A stretch of DNA of 64,000 nucleotides. Origin: Paracoccus sp. S3-43. GTDB lineage: Bacteria > Pseudomonadota > Alphaproteobacteria > Rhodobacterales > Rhodobacteraceae. Numbering within the stretch: position 1 is the first letter of the stretch; each line of letters begins with the position of its first letter. The position numbers and the translations under genes are program-made. The notes under the pieces are model-generated. The model was not told the DNA's origin and made no database searches. It saw nothing but the letters and a program-made list of their open reading frames with translations. The stretch spans positions 221,001 to 285,000 of the forward strand of contig NZ_CP119082.1 of assembly GCF_029027965.1 (NCBI RefSeq), read 5' to 3'. Below are positions 54,960 to 64,000 of this stretch, piece by piece.

Positions 54960-55081
54960 CGCGATTCGGTTCCTGTCTTTGCGGCAGGTTAGCCCTGGAC
55001 CCCGTGCGACGCCACGACGCGCTTGGCCTGCGGGACGCGCCCGGCCTATGTTGGCCGCGCAACCAAGGGAAGGGGTTCGTC

Positions 55082-56260
55082 ATGTCCACCGAAATCGTCA
55101 TCCTGTCCGGGGCGCGCACCGCCATCGGCACCTTCGGCGGCAGCCTGGCCGCCGTTCCGCCCATCGACCTGGCCGCGACCGTGACCCGCGCCGCGATGGA
55201 GCGGGCGGGCATCGCCCCCGACCGCATCGGGCAGGTGGTCTTCGGCCATGTCATCAACACCGAGCCCCGCGACATGTATCTGTCGCGCGTGGCGATGCTG
55301 AACGCCGGCATCCCCGACACCACGCCCGCGATGAACGTGAACCGGCTGTGCGGGTCGGGCGCGCAGGCCATCGTCTCGGCCGCGCAGGCGCTGATGCTGG
55401 GGGACGCCGACTTCGCGGTCGCGGGCGGTGCGGAAAGCATGAGCCGGGCGCCCTATGCCGTGCCGTCGGCGCGATTCGGCGCGAAGATGGGCGACCAGAC
55501 GATGCTGGACATGATGACCGGCGCGCTGACCTGCCCGATGGGCACCGGGCATATGGGCGTGACGGCGGAAAACGTCGCGGCGGAACATGATGTCAGCCGT
55601 CAGGCGCAGGACGAATTCGCCCTGGAATCGCAGCGCCGGGCGGCGGCGGCCATCGCGGCGGGGCATTTCCGCGACCAGATCGTGCCGATCGAGATCAAGA
55701 CCCGCAAGGGGGTGGTGGCCTTCGACACGGACGAGCATCCCAAGGAAACCAGCCTTGAAAAGCTGGGCGCGCTGACGGCGGTGTTCCGCAAGGACGGCAG
55801 CGTCACGGCGGGCAATGCCAGCGGCATCAACGACGGGGCGGCGGCGCTTGTGCTGGCGCGAGCGGATGCGGCGCAGGCGGCGGGGCTGACGCCGCGGGCA
55901 CGGATCCTCGGCTATGCGGTGGCCGGGGTGCGCCCCGAGGTGATGGGCATCGGCCCGATCCCGGCGGTGGAGCGGTTGCTGGAAAAGACCGGGCTGTCGG
56001 TCGGCGATTTCGACGTGATCGAATCGAACGAGGCCTTCGCCGCGCAGGCCCTGGCGGTGAACAAGGGGCTGGGACTGGATCCCGCCAAGGTCAACCCGAA
56101 CGGCGGCGCCATCGCGCTCGGCCATCCGGTCGGCGCGACGGGCGCGATCCTCACCGTCAAGACGCTGTACGAACTGGAGCGTATCGGCGGCCGGCGCGGG
56201 CTGATCACCATGTGCATCGGCGGCGGGCAGGGGATCGCGCTGGCGATCGAGCGGGTCTGA
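55082..56260 (+). CDS. bktB: Acetyl-CoA acetyltransferase / beta-ketothiolase (BktB-like)
   Basis: 392 aa. Active-site Cys in [16 protein letters not shown] at about 89, His in [15 protein letters not shown], and second Cys in [12 protein letters not shown]. It condenses or cleaves acyl-CoAs; the sequence runs nearer to the broad-range BktB of Cupriavidus than to classic PhaA, so polyhydroxyalkanoate or fatty-acid use is possible. It starts 122 bp after the divergent ModE-like gene. Confidence 0.9.
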   Translation: MSTEIVILSGARTAIGTFGGSLAAVPPIDLAATVTRAAMERAGIAPDRIGQVVFGHVINTEPRDMYLSRVAMLNAGIPDTTPAMNVNRLCGSGAQAIVSAAQALMLGDADFAVAGGAESMSRAPYAVPSARFGAKMGDQTMLDMMTGALTCPMGTGHMGVTAENVAAEHDVSRQAQDEFALESQRRAAAAIAAGHFRDQIVPIEIKTRKGVVAFDTDEHPKETSLEKLGALTAVFRKDGSVTAGNASGINDGAAALVLARADAAQAAGLTPRARILGYAVAGVRPEVMGIGPIPAVERLLEKTGLSVGDFDVIESNEAFAAQALAVNKGLGLDPAKVNPNGGAIALGHPVGATGAILTVKTLYELERIGGRRGLITMCIGGGQGIALAIERV

Positions 56261-56263
56261 CGC

Positions 56264-57166
56264 CTAGGCAGGCCGGGGCCGCGCGGGCTGGCGCGACAGG
56301 CGCAGCGCCGCGATCCCGGCCAGGATGATCACCGCGCCGCCCAGGATGGTCAGGGCGTCGGGGGTTTCGGAAAACACCGCCGCGCCCGCCACCATCGCAA
56401 AGACCAGGCGCGTATAGCGGAACGGGGTGACGGCGCCGATCTGGCCCGTGCGCATCGCCACCGTCAGGAAGGTATAGGCGCAGACCCCCGCCGCCGATGC
56501 CGCCAGCAGGCCCGCCCAGGTGGCGGCGTCGGGCGCGGCCAGGGGACCGCCGAAGGGCAGGGCGATCAGGCCCGCGACGATCAGCATCGAAAAGCCCAGG
56601 ACGCCCAGTTGCCGGAACGACATCGACACGGGCGCGGCGCGGGTCGCCAGATCGCGGCCCGCGAAACCCAGCATGGCGGCCACCGCCAGCAGGGACAGCG
56701 GCCCGAACCCCTCGGTTCCCGGCCGCAGGATCAGCAGCACCCCCAGGAAACCGAAGGCGACCGCCAGCCAGCGGCGCGGCCCGATCCGTTCCCCGAACAG
56801 CAGCGCGGCGCCCACCATCACCACCAGAGGCGTCGCCTGAAGGATGGCCGAGGCGGTCGAAAGCGGCGTCAGCGCGATGGCCAGCATATAGAACAGCCGG
56901 CCCGTCACCTCGGACAGGGAGCGCAGGATCATCGGGCGGCCCCGCATGGCGCGGATCAGCGGCGGCTCGCCGGCCAGGACGGACAGCAGGGCGAAGGCCG
57001 CGGTGCCGAGGATCCCGAAGGTGATCAGCACCTGACCGGGCGGCAGGCTGGCGGCGGCGATCTTCAGCAGCGAATCCTCGACCGCGAAGCCCGCCATCGC
57101 CAGCACCATGAAGGCGGCGCCCCGCAGGTTGAAGGCGGGACCATGGCGGGCGGATTGGTGGGACAT
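56264..57166 (-). CDS. DMT-superfamily (EamA) transporter
   Basis: 300 aa from ATG 57166. Ten hydrophobic segments in two EamA repeats (AFMVLAMAGFAVEDSLLKI; SASAILQATPLVVMVGAALL-like middle; AMRTGQIGAVTPFRYTRLVF). It exports or imports an unknown metabolite across the inner membrane. Convergent with bktB, stop to stop 3 bp. Confidence 0.9.
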   Translation of the reverse strand: MSHQSARHGPAFNLRGAAFMVLAMAGFAVEDSLLKIAAASLPPGQVLITFGILGTAAFALLSVLAGEPPLIRAMRGRPMILRSLSEVTGRLFYMLAIALTPLSTASAILQATPLVVMVGAALLFGERIGPRRWLAVAFGFLGVLLILRPGTEGFGPLSLLAVAAMLGFAGRDLATRAAPVSMSFRQLGVLGFSMLIVAGLIALPFGGPLAAPDAATWAGLLAASAAGVCAYTFLTVAMRTGQIGAVTPFRYTRLVFAMVAGAAVFSETPDALTILGGAVIILAGIAALRLSRQPARPRPA

Positions 57167-57248
57167 GACCGGACTTTGCTGCGATGGGAACGGACCAAGC
57201 TCGTCCCCCATCCGGGCGGCCAAGGCAAGGCGCAGGGGCAAAAGGAAC

Positions 57249-57273
57249 GGGCCGCCCTGGCTGAGGGCGGCCC
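57249..57273 (-). terminator. Terminator of the short transcript
   Basis: Perfect 10-bp stem GGGCCGCCCT/AGGGCGGCCC with 5-nt loop CAGCC, followed by GTTCCTTTTG on the minus strand. It lies 82 bp before the DMT gene start. Confidence 0.75.
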
Positions 57274-57353
57274 GCGAGATCCACGGAGATGGTCCGGTTA
57301 GGGATGGAAAAGCATCCGGTCCCAACCAGGGTTTACGACCCTTGGGGCTGCCC

Positions 57354-57410
57354 TCAGGCCACGGCCCCCCTGACTGTTCCGACACCTCTCTCCAATATCA
57401 CTCTCGACAC
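57354..57410 (-). CDS. 18-codon frame behind an extended Shine-Dalgarno
   Basis: GTG start at 57410, 7 nt after AGGAGG, encoding MSRVILERGVGTVRGAVA then TGA. It uses AGA twice, ATA and AGG, which are rare in this genome. The near-perfect spacing argues that ribosomes initiate here; the rare codons hint at a regulatory leader peptide. No protein family recognised. Confidence 0.4.
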   Translation of the reverse strand: MSRVILERGVGTVRGAVA

Positions 57411-57477
57411 TGGACCACCTCCTTTCAATGTGTTGCCGTTGCAAGGGGAAGGGTGCCACAGATCGGGGTTCTGTCAA

Positions 57478-58080
57478 TCAGATTATGCGCTCGGCTCGCA
57501 ACAAATTGCGCACGATCAGCCGGAAAGGCACAAGGGCCAGTATCGCCAGACTCATCTTGACCATCCAGTCGGCAGTTGCGAGCGAAACCCACAGCGCCGT
57601 GACCGGGCCTTGGCCAAGCAGCGGAACCCCCTCGTTCGCCCAGCCGGTATTGGCGTCGTGGGGCAGGGCGGCGCTGAAGGCCACGGCAAAGAAGATCGCC
57701 GTGTCCAGCACCGAGCCGACCGACGACGACATCAGCGGCGCCACCCACCAGCGGCGGTTGCGCAGGACGTTGAAGACGACGATGTCGACCAGTTGCGCGA
57801 CCAGGAAGGCCATGCCCGACCCGGCGGCGATTCGCAGCGTGGTCTTGTCCAGTCCCGCCGCGACCACCGAACAGGCGACGCCCACGACGAAGCCCGCCAG
57901 CACCACGCGACGGGCGGCGGCGGGGCCATAGACGCGGTTCATCACCTCGGTCACGAGGAAGGCGAAGGGATAGGTGAAGGCCCCCCAGGTCAGCCACAGG
58001 CCCACCGTGAATTGCACAAGGATGTTCGAGGCCACGACGATGATGGCCATGGCAAGGATGCCGGGCAGATAGCGGGTCAT
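57478..58080 (-). CDS. Queuosine precursor transporter (YhhQ/VUT family)
   Basis: 200 aa, about six membrane segments. FAFLVTEVMNRVYGPAAARR, then AQLVDIVVFNVLRNRRWW and LDTAIFFAVAFSA are hallmarks of the YhhQ family, which takes up the queuosine precursors preQ0 or preQ1. Its stop adjoins the TTGACA of the short transcript. Confidence 0.9.
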   Translation of the reverse strand: MTRYLPGILAMAIIVVASNILVQFTVGLWLTWGAFTYPFAFLVTEVMNRVYGPAAARRVVLAGFVVGVACSVVAAGLDKTTLRIAAGSGMAFLVAQLVDIVVFNVLRNRRWWVAPLMSSSVGSVLDTAIFFAVAFSAALPHDANTGWANEGVPLLGQGPVTALWVSLATADWMVKMSLAILALVPFRLIVRNLLRAERII

Positions 58081-58170
58081 TGATCTTTTTTCCGTTTTAC
58101 AAGGTCGCGGAACAACTCGGCCCCGCAGGATGCGGGACAGCGCGGCCTTAAGCGCGGCGTCGGCGGATTG

Positions 58171-59064
58171 TCAATCGCGCAGCCGGTATTCGACCAGTTC
58201 GGTGCGCTGCACGAACAGGAAGTTGTCGTCGGAAATCATCGTCAGGCGGATCCCCTGGCCGTCATGCCAGACCGCCAGCCCCTCCAGATTGTCGTATTGC
58301 AGCGGGCGGGTGGTCAGCAGGATTTCCTCGTTCACGGGGCCGTCGTCCGTCAGTTGCATCCGGCGCACGCGCGAGGCGAAGCCCAGGATGCCCTGGAAAT
58401 CGCGCTCCAGCAGATAGAACCAGCCGTCCGGGCCGAAATCGGCGCCGACCGCTAGCCAGCGGGGATCGCGGCGGATTTCCCCGGCCTGGCGCCAGGCGCC
58501 GTCGCGGAAGGTCAGGATCGGGAAGGGCCGGCTCTCGGCCCCCGACCGTTCGGGCACGGCATGGATGATGCCGTCCCGGATCGCCAGCGCCTCCAGCCCG
58601 GAATTGTTCCGCATCCCCGGCCCCTTGGGCGGCGGGTCGAAGGCGGTGGCCCGCGCGTCGGGGTGGTCATAGCGGGCCACGCGGTCCAGGCCCTCGAAGC
58701 TGACCCAGATCGCGTCGTCCTCGCCAATGGCCAGCCCTTCGCTGTCGCCGGTATAGCCGGGGGGCAGGGGGACGCCCTTGCTGTCCTTCAGATGCACGCG
58801 CCCGGCGATGTTCATGGCCCGGATCAGGCCCTGCGAATCGCGGTCGATGCTGCCCCAGTACAGATGCGCCCGGTCGGTCAGGGCGTGGAAGGCGGTGCCG
58901 TCCGGGCTGATCTCGATCCCCGAAAAGCCGCCGAAGCTGTCGTTATCGTCGCGCCAGACGAAGGTGCCGACATAGTCCAGCGACGCGGCCGGCGCAGGGG
59001 CGCCGGCCGCGATCAGGAACAGGGCTGCAACAGCGCCTAGGGCGCGCCGGCGACAGAGCGGCAT
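58171..59064 (-). CDS. Secreted esterase-like/phytase-like beta-propeller protein
   Basis: 297 aa from ATG 59064. Signal MPLCRRRALGAVAALFLIAA, then beta-propeller blades with FGGFSGIEISPDGTAFHAL, GDSEGLAIGEDDAIWVSFEG and YDNLEGLAVWHDGQGIRLT, the 'esterase-like activity of phytase' family. Substrate unknown. Its start lies 28 bp inside mepA, so it is co-translated with the upstream mepA-MFS genes. Confidence 0.85.
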   Translation of the reverse strand: MPLCRRRALGAVAALFLIAAGAPAPAASLDYVGTFVWRDDNDSFGGFSGIEISPDGTAFHALTDRAHLYWGSIDRDSQGLIRAMNIAGRVHLKDSKGVPLPPGYTGDSEGLAIGEDDAIWVSFEGLDRVARYDHPDARATAFDPPPKGPGMRNNSGLEALAIRDGIIHAVPERSGAESRPFPILTFRDGAWRQAGEIRRDPRWLAVGADFGPDGWFYLLERDFQGILGFASRVRRMQLTDDGPVNEEILLTTRPLQYDNLEGLAVWHDGQGIRLTMISDDNFLFVQRTELVEYRLRD

Positions 59065-59900
59065 TCCCTGGGCAGTTCGCTGAGCCGGAAGGTCCGGGGG
59101 TGGCGGTAATCGGGATCGGGCGGCGTCGGATCGACCCGGCTGGGGTCGATCCGGTTCCGGATCCACTCGGCGGCCTCGGCGCAGCCGTCGCCCGGCGGCG
59201 GGGCGGGCTGGCGGTCGCAGATCGAGCCGCGCGGACAGGCCAGCCGGACGTGGAAGTGATAGTTGTGGGCGTCGATCGGCCGGATCTTGCGCAGCCAGCT
59301 GCGGTCGCCGCGTTCGGCCTGGCACATGGCGACCTTGGCCACCGGATCGACCAGGATCCGTTCGACGCGCGGATCGCGGGCGGCGGCGCGCAGGATCGCC
59401 ATGTGCCCGCCGTTCCAGACAGTCGTCAGCCCGATCCCGCGCCGGTCGGCGATCGACTGCGACGAGATGTTCTCGCGCTGCTGCGGCGACAGGTTCAGCG
59501 AGGACGGCGGCAGCATCCAGATATCGGCGTCCAGCCCGATCTGGTGGCTGGCATGCCCCGAGGTCATCGGCCCGCCGCGCGGCTGGCTCATGTCGCCGAT
59601 GTAAAGGCCGCGCCAGCCTGCCTGCTGCGCGGCCTGCGACAGGCCGATCAGGAAGCTGACCAGTTCGGGATGGCCCCAGTTGCGGTTGCGCGACAGGCGC
59701 ATCGCCTGCCAGCTTGGCCCGGTTTCGGGCAGTTGCACGAAGCCTTGTCCGCAGCCCCTGGAATAAAAGCCGATGGACACGGCAGGGCCCGGCGCGGCGG
59801 TGCGGAAGCCGCCGAAGACATCCTTGGCCAGCGGGTCGGCGGATGCGGGCATGACAAGGCCCGCCACGATGGCGGCGGCGGTCAGGAACTTGCGGATCAC
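59037..59900 (-). CDS. mepA: Penicillin-insensitive murein endopeptidase MepA
   Basis: 287 aa, GTG start at 59900 in the MFS stop (GTGA). Signal MIRKFLTAAAIVAGLVMPASA. LAS-type zinc motifs GHASHQIGLDADIWM and NYHFHVRLACPRG are present, along with disulfide Cys residues. It cuts D-Ala-mDAP cross-links in the periplasm. Confidence 0.93.
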   Translation of the reverse strand: MIRKFLTAAAIVAGLVMPASADPLAKDVFGGFRTAAPGPAVSIGFYSRGCGQGFVQLPETGPSWQAMRLSRNRNWGHPELVSFLIGLSQAAQQAGWRGLYIGDMSQPRGGPMTSGHASHQIGLDADIWMLPPSSLNLSPQQRENISSQSIADRRGIGLTTVWNGGHMAILRAAARDPRVERILVDPVAKVAMCQAERGDRSWLRKIRPIDAHNYHFHVRLACPRGSICDRQPAPPPGDGCAEAAEWIRNRIDPSRVDPTPPDPDYRHPRTFRLSELPRECRSVAGAP

Positions 59901-61267
59901 TGCTCGACCTCTCCCTCGGGTTTGACCCAGACTAGCAGAACCAGCGAGACGATGAACAGCAGGATCAGCGGGGATATGCCGATCCGCTGGTTGCCGGTGG
60001 CATCGGTGACGACCGCGATCGCCAGCGGCGCCAGGAAGGCGGTGGCCTTGCCGGACAGGGCGTAAAGGCCGAAACCCTCGGTCGCGCGGGCCTCGGTCGT
60101 GTGGCGGACCATCAGGGTGCGGCTGGCGGCCTGCAACGCGCCGCCCGCCCCGCCGATCAGCGCGCCGCAGGCGAAGAACACCAGATCCGGGACATAGAAC
60201 CGCCCGAAGACCGGATTCGACGGCACCGCCATGCCGAACAGCGTCTGCCGGTCCATGCCGACCACCACCAGGCAGACGCCGGTCAGGATCAGCGTGGTGG
60301 CGATGATGACGGGCTTCGGCCCCCAGGCCCGGTCGGCGCGCCCGCCTGCCCAACTGACGATGGCGGCCGAAATCGCGCTGACCACCCCGAAGACGCCCGC
60401 CAGGAACACCGGCCAGCCCAGCACCGTCCCGGCATAGACGCCGCCGAATCCATAGAGCGCGTTCAGCGCGTCGCGCGACAGCATCGACGACACCAGCCAG
60501 GCCGCGAGGCTGTGGCGGTGGCGCAGGCTGCGGATCAGCGCCCACAGCTCGCGCATCGCGGCGCCGATGCGGATGGGCTGGCGTGGGCCGCGCGGCTCGC
60601 GCACCCACAGGAAGAAGGGGATCATGAAGACGATATACCAGATCGCCACGAAGGGACCGACGAAGCGCGTGCCTTCCCGCGCCGCCGGGTCCAGGCCGAA
60701 CAGCGGGTCGATGCCGATCAGCGTCTTGCCCGAGGGCGTTTCCTGGAACAGCGCCAGCATCACCGCCAGCGACACCACGCCCCCCAGATAGCCGAAGGCA
60801 TAGCCCGACCCGGACAGGCGCCCGATCTCGTCCCGCGGGGCAAGGCCGGGCAGCAGGGCGTTGGTGAAGATGGTGGCGAATTCGACCCCGATCAGGCCGA
60901 TGCCGAACAGCACCACCGCCTGCACCAGGGCGGGTTGCTGCGGCATCAGCCCCCACAGCCCCGCCGACCCCGCGACATAGAGGACCGAGAAGAACCAGAT
61001 CCAGGGCATCCGCCGCCCGGAGGTGTCGGCGATGGCCCCCAGGATCGGCGCGCAGAGGGCGATGACGATGCCCGTCACCGACAGGCCATAGCCCCACAGC
61101 GCCTGCGCCTGCGCGCCCGCCAGCCGCAGGTCGCCGCTGACTTGCAGGAAATGGCGCTGCGCCACCTCGGCGAAATAGACCGAGAAGACGAAGGTCAGCA
61201 GAAGCGTATGAAAAGGCTGGCTGGCCCAGTCGAAGAACCACCAGCCCCAGATCCGTTTGCGGTCCAT
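59897..61267 (-). CDS. MFS transporter (UMF1 family)
   Basis: 456 aa, about twelve membrane segments. It opens WGWWFFDWASQPFHTLLLTF, then FSVYFAEVAQ, characteristic of the UMF1 (Atg22-like) group. Other segments include GAIADTSGRRMPWIWF and GYAFGYLGGVVSLAVMLALF. Substrate unknown. It is first in the mepA-phytase-like set and ends in GTGA overlap with mepA. Confidence 0.9.
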   Translation of the reverse strand: MDRKRIWGWWFFDWASQPFHTLLLTFVFSVYFAEVAQRHFLQVSGDLRLAGAQAQALWGYGLSVTGIVIALCAPILGAIADTSGRRMPWIWFFSVLYVAGSAGLWGLMPQQPALVQAVVLFGIGLIGVEFATIFTNALLPGLAPRDEIGRLSGSGYAFGYLGGVVSLAVMLALFQETPSGKTLIGIDPLFGLDPAAREGTRFVGPFVAIWYIVFMIPFFLWVREPRGPRQPIRIGAAMRELWALIRSLRHRHSLAAWLVSSMLSRDALNALYGFGGVYAGTVLGWPVFLAGVFGVVSAISAAIVSWAGGRADRAWGPKPVIIATTLILTGVCLVVVGMDRQTLFGMAVPSNPVFGRFYVPDLVFFACGALIGGAGGALQAASRTLMVRHTTEARATEGFGLYALSGKATAFLAPLAIAVVTDATGNQRIGISPLILLFIVSLVLLVWVKPEGEVEQ

Positions 61268-61311
61268 CCGCCCCTCTCGCGCCGTTCGGGCGTCATAAGG
61301 CCCAAGCGCCG

Positions 61312-61872
61312 TCAGGCTGGCAAGTGCGCTTTTGCGTCAGGCGGGATCTCGGGCGGCCAGGGGCGCAGCGCGTCGGCCTCGGCCCAGGCGGCGATCCAGC
61401 CGGGCAGGGGCGGGCTGTCGGGCGATGCGCCAAGCGCCGCCATGACCTCGGACGGGGGGACGATGCCCCTGGCCGAGGTGACGGCCGAGCGGATCAGCAC
61501 CTGGTTGCAGCACTCGGGCCCCTTCCACATCGACTGGTCCATATAGATGAAGCGGTGGTCCCAGCCCGCCACGCGCGAAAACATCGTGAAGCGGTCGAAG
61601 GCGCGGATGCGGCGGCGATAGCGGACCGAACTGCCCGCCACGGTGATGCCCCATTTCCGACCGCGCAGGATCGGGATCAGCCCGCTGCGCTGCGCCATCG
61701 GGATGCGGCCCAGATCATAGAGCGTCAGGGTGCGGCCGTTGTTCAGCTCGATCCAGGGATCCAGATCCCAGGGCCAGCAGAGATGGGTCGAGACATGAAC
61801 GTCGGTCACGCCCAGGCGCGGGGCGTTGCGGAACTTGACTATCTCTTTCGCGAAGCGGAGCAAGGGATACAT
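61312..61872 (-). CDS. Acyl-CoA thioesterase (4HBT-like)
   Basis: 186 aa from ATG 61872. RLGVTDVHVSTHLCWPWDLD, WIELNNGRTLTLYDLGRIPM and FDRFTMFSRVAGWDHRFIYM are the conserved blocks of bacterial thioesterase-like proteins related to THEM6. Hotdog fold expected; substrate unknown. It lies 45 bp upstream of the MFS start on the same strand. Confidence 0.82.
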   Translation of the reverse strand: MYPLLRFAKEIVKFRNAPRLGVTDVHVSTHLCWPWDLDPWIELNNGRTLTLYDLGRIPMAQRSGLIPILRGRKWGITVAGSSVRYRRRIRAFDRFTMFSRVAGWDHRFIYMDQSMWKGPECCNQVLIRSAVTSARGIVPPSEVMAALGASPDSPPLPGWIAAWAEADALRPWPPEIPPDAKAHLPA

Positions 61873-62003
61873 CGGACATCCTTCGGCGGGGCGCTTTCGG
61901 GCGTGGACGCGTCCCACGCAATCGTCAACCGGAACGCGGCGGCAACTTGCTTGCGGAAGCCGCCGCCGCTGGGGCATACAAGGCGCGATTTCAAACCGGG
62001 GGC

Positions 62004-62299
62004 ATGATGGGAACGCTTTACGAGGCCTTGCAACTGATCCTGCAAGTAGTGTGGTTCGTGATGATCGTCCACATCATCATGTCCTGGCTGATCAATTTCC
62101 AGGTTCTGAACCTGCGCCAGCCCCTGATCGCGCAGATCTGGGAGGGGCTGAACCGGCTGCTGGAGCCGCTGTATCGCCCGATCCGCAACATGCTGCCCAA
62201 TACCGGCGGGCTGGATCTGGCGCCACTGGTCGTTTTCATCGCCATCATCATCCTGCAACGCGCGCTCGCCAATAATGCGGGCTTCTTCTACGGGATGTG

Positions 62300-62300
<1 letters not shown>
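62004..62300 (+). CDS. YggT family membrane protein
   Basis: 98 aa, two hydrophobic segments (LILQVVWFVMIVHIIMSWLI; LAPLVVFIAIIILQRAL) around NLRQPLIAQIWEGLNRLLEP and LYRPIRNMLPNTGG, the YggT signature. Such proteins are linked to osmotic or cell-division roles. The start could also be ATG 62007; GGGGG lies just upstream. The stop overlaps recQ (TGATG). Confidence 0.9.

Positions 62301-64000
<1,700 letters not shown>

Larger units (their letters stand above)
57249..57445 (-). ncRNA. Short structured transcript with extended anti-16S complement
   Basis: A compact minus-strand unit. TTGACA lies at 57477-57472, abutting the queuosine transporter stop, but no good -10 is seen. The RNA then contains GAAAGGAGGTGGTCCAG (57426-57410), complementary to the 16S 3' end over 17 nt with one G-U pair. 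An 18-codon frame follows, then hairpins (for example AGGGTCGTAAACCCT) and a strong terminator. It could be a regulatory RNA or a leader-peptide gene. I cannot name it. Confidence 0.55.

Overview
The window is a GC-rich chromosomal segment of a Paracoccus-like alphaproteobacterium (Rhodobacteraceae). The best taxonomic clue is the cytochrome bc1 operon: its cytochrome c1 carries a very long Ala/Pro/Glu-rich acidic insert of the kind known from Paracoccus denitrificans. Other clues are the Rhodobacteraceae-type GGATATTT intergenic repeats, an RpoH promoter of the alphaproteobacterial form before dnaK, and a serC-serA operon with a short structured leader. Both ends are cut: a PfkB-family kinase at base 1 (minus strand) and recQ at base 64000 (plus strand).

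Layout. 1-9.8 kb: petABC (bc1 complex), radC, dnaK-dnaJ, then cysQ-kdsB. 10-14.5 kb: galU-galE and a CpsG-type phosphomannomutase, sugar-nucleotide supply for surface polysaccharide, with an IS481-family element between galE and cpsG. 14.6-18.8 kb: a tightly overlapped plus-strand string (SnoaL-like, GNAT, nitrilase, arfB, NUDIX, PiT phosphate transporter). 18.9-24 kb: NAD salvage pair pncA-pncB, trhO, and the fused malic enzyme maeB. 24.1-28.2 kb: a four-gene operon of circularly permuted ATP-grasp, alpha-E, transglutaminase-like and Anbu proteasome-like proteins. 28.5-31 kb: STAS/HATPase partner-switch pair, hspQ, creA, a metallophosphatase. 31-33.9 kb: serC-serA.

33.88-43.91 kb is a 10-kb integrated element bounded by a 33-bp direct repeat. 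It carries a phage-type replication initiator with iterons inside its gene, a prohead protease, a major capsid gene interrupted by an amber codon, a VapBC45-like toxin-antitoxin pair, an IS5-family insertion, a Panacea-domain antitoxin overlapping a small membrane protein, small secreted paralogues, an excisionase-like HTH protein and a tyrosine integrase. It has no visible terminase, portal or tail genes, so it is either a decayed prophage or a minimal satellite. It inserted in the leader of serC, immediately downstream of the native promoter -10, and apparently brings a substitute promoter with identical 17-bp spacing.

43.9-64 kb returns to core genome: yggS (formerly just upstream of serC), a porin, a DUF3576 lipoprotein, leuS-lptE-holA-flavoprotein, a DUF1127 protein, thioesterase, lytic transglycosylase-like lipoprotein, glpK with a ModE-like regulator, a BktB-type thiolase, a DMT transporter, a queuosine-precursor transporter, and the cluster MFS-mepA-phytase-like protein, thioesterase, yggT and recQ. 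Between the DMT and queuosine transporter genes lies a short independent transcription unit whose RNA could pair with about 17 nt at the 3' end of 16S rRNA. This RNA and the serC-leader island are the most unusual items. All calls come from reading the sequence; no database search was run.
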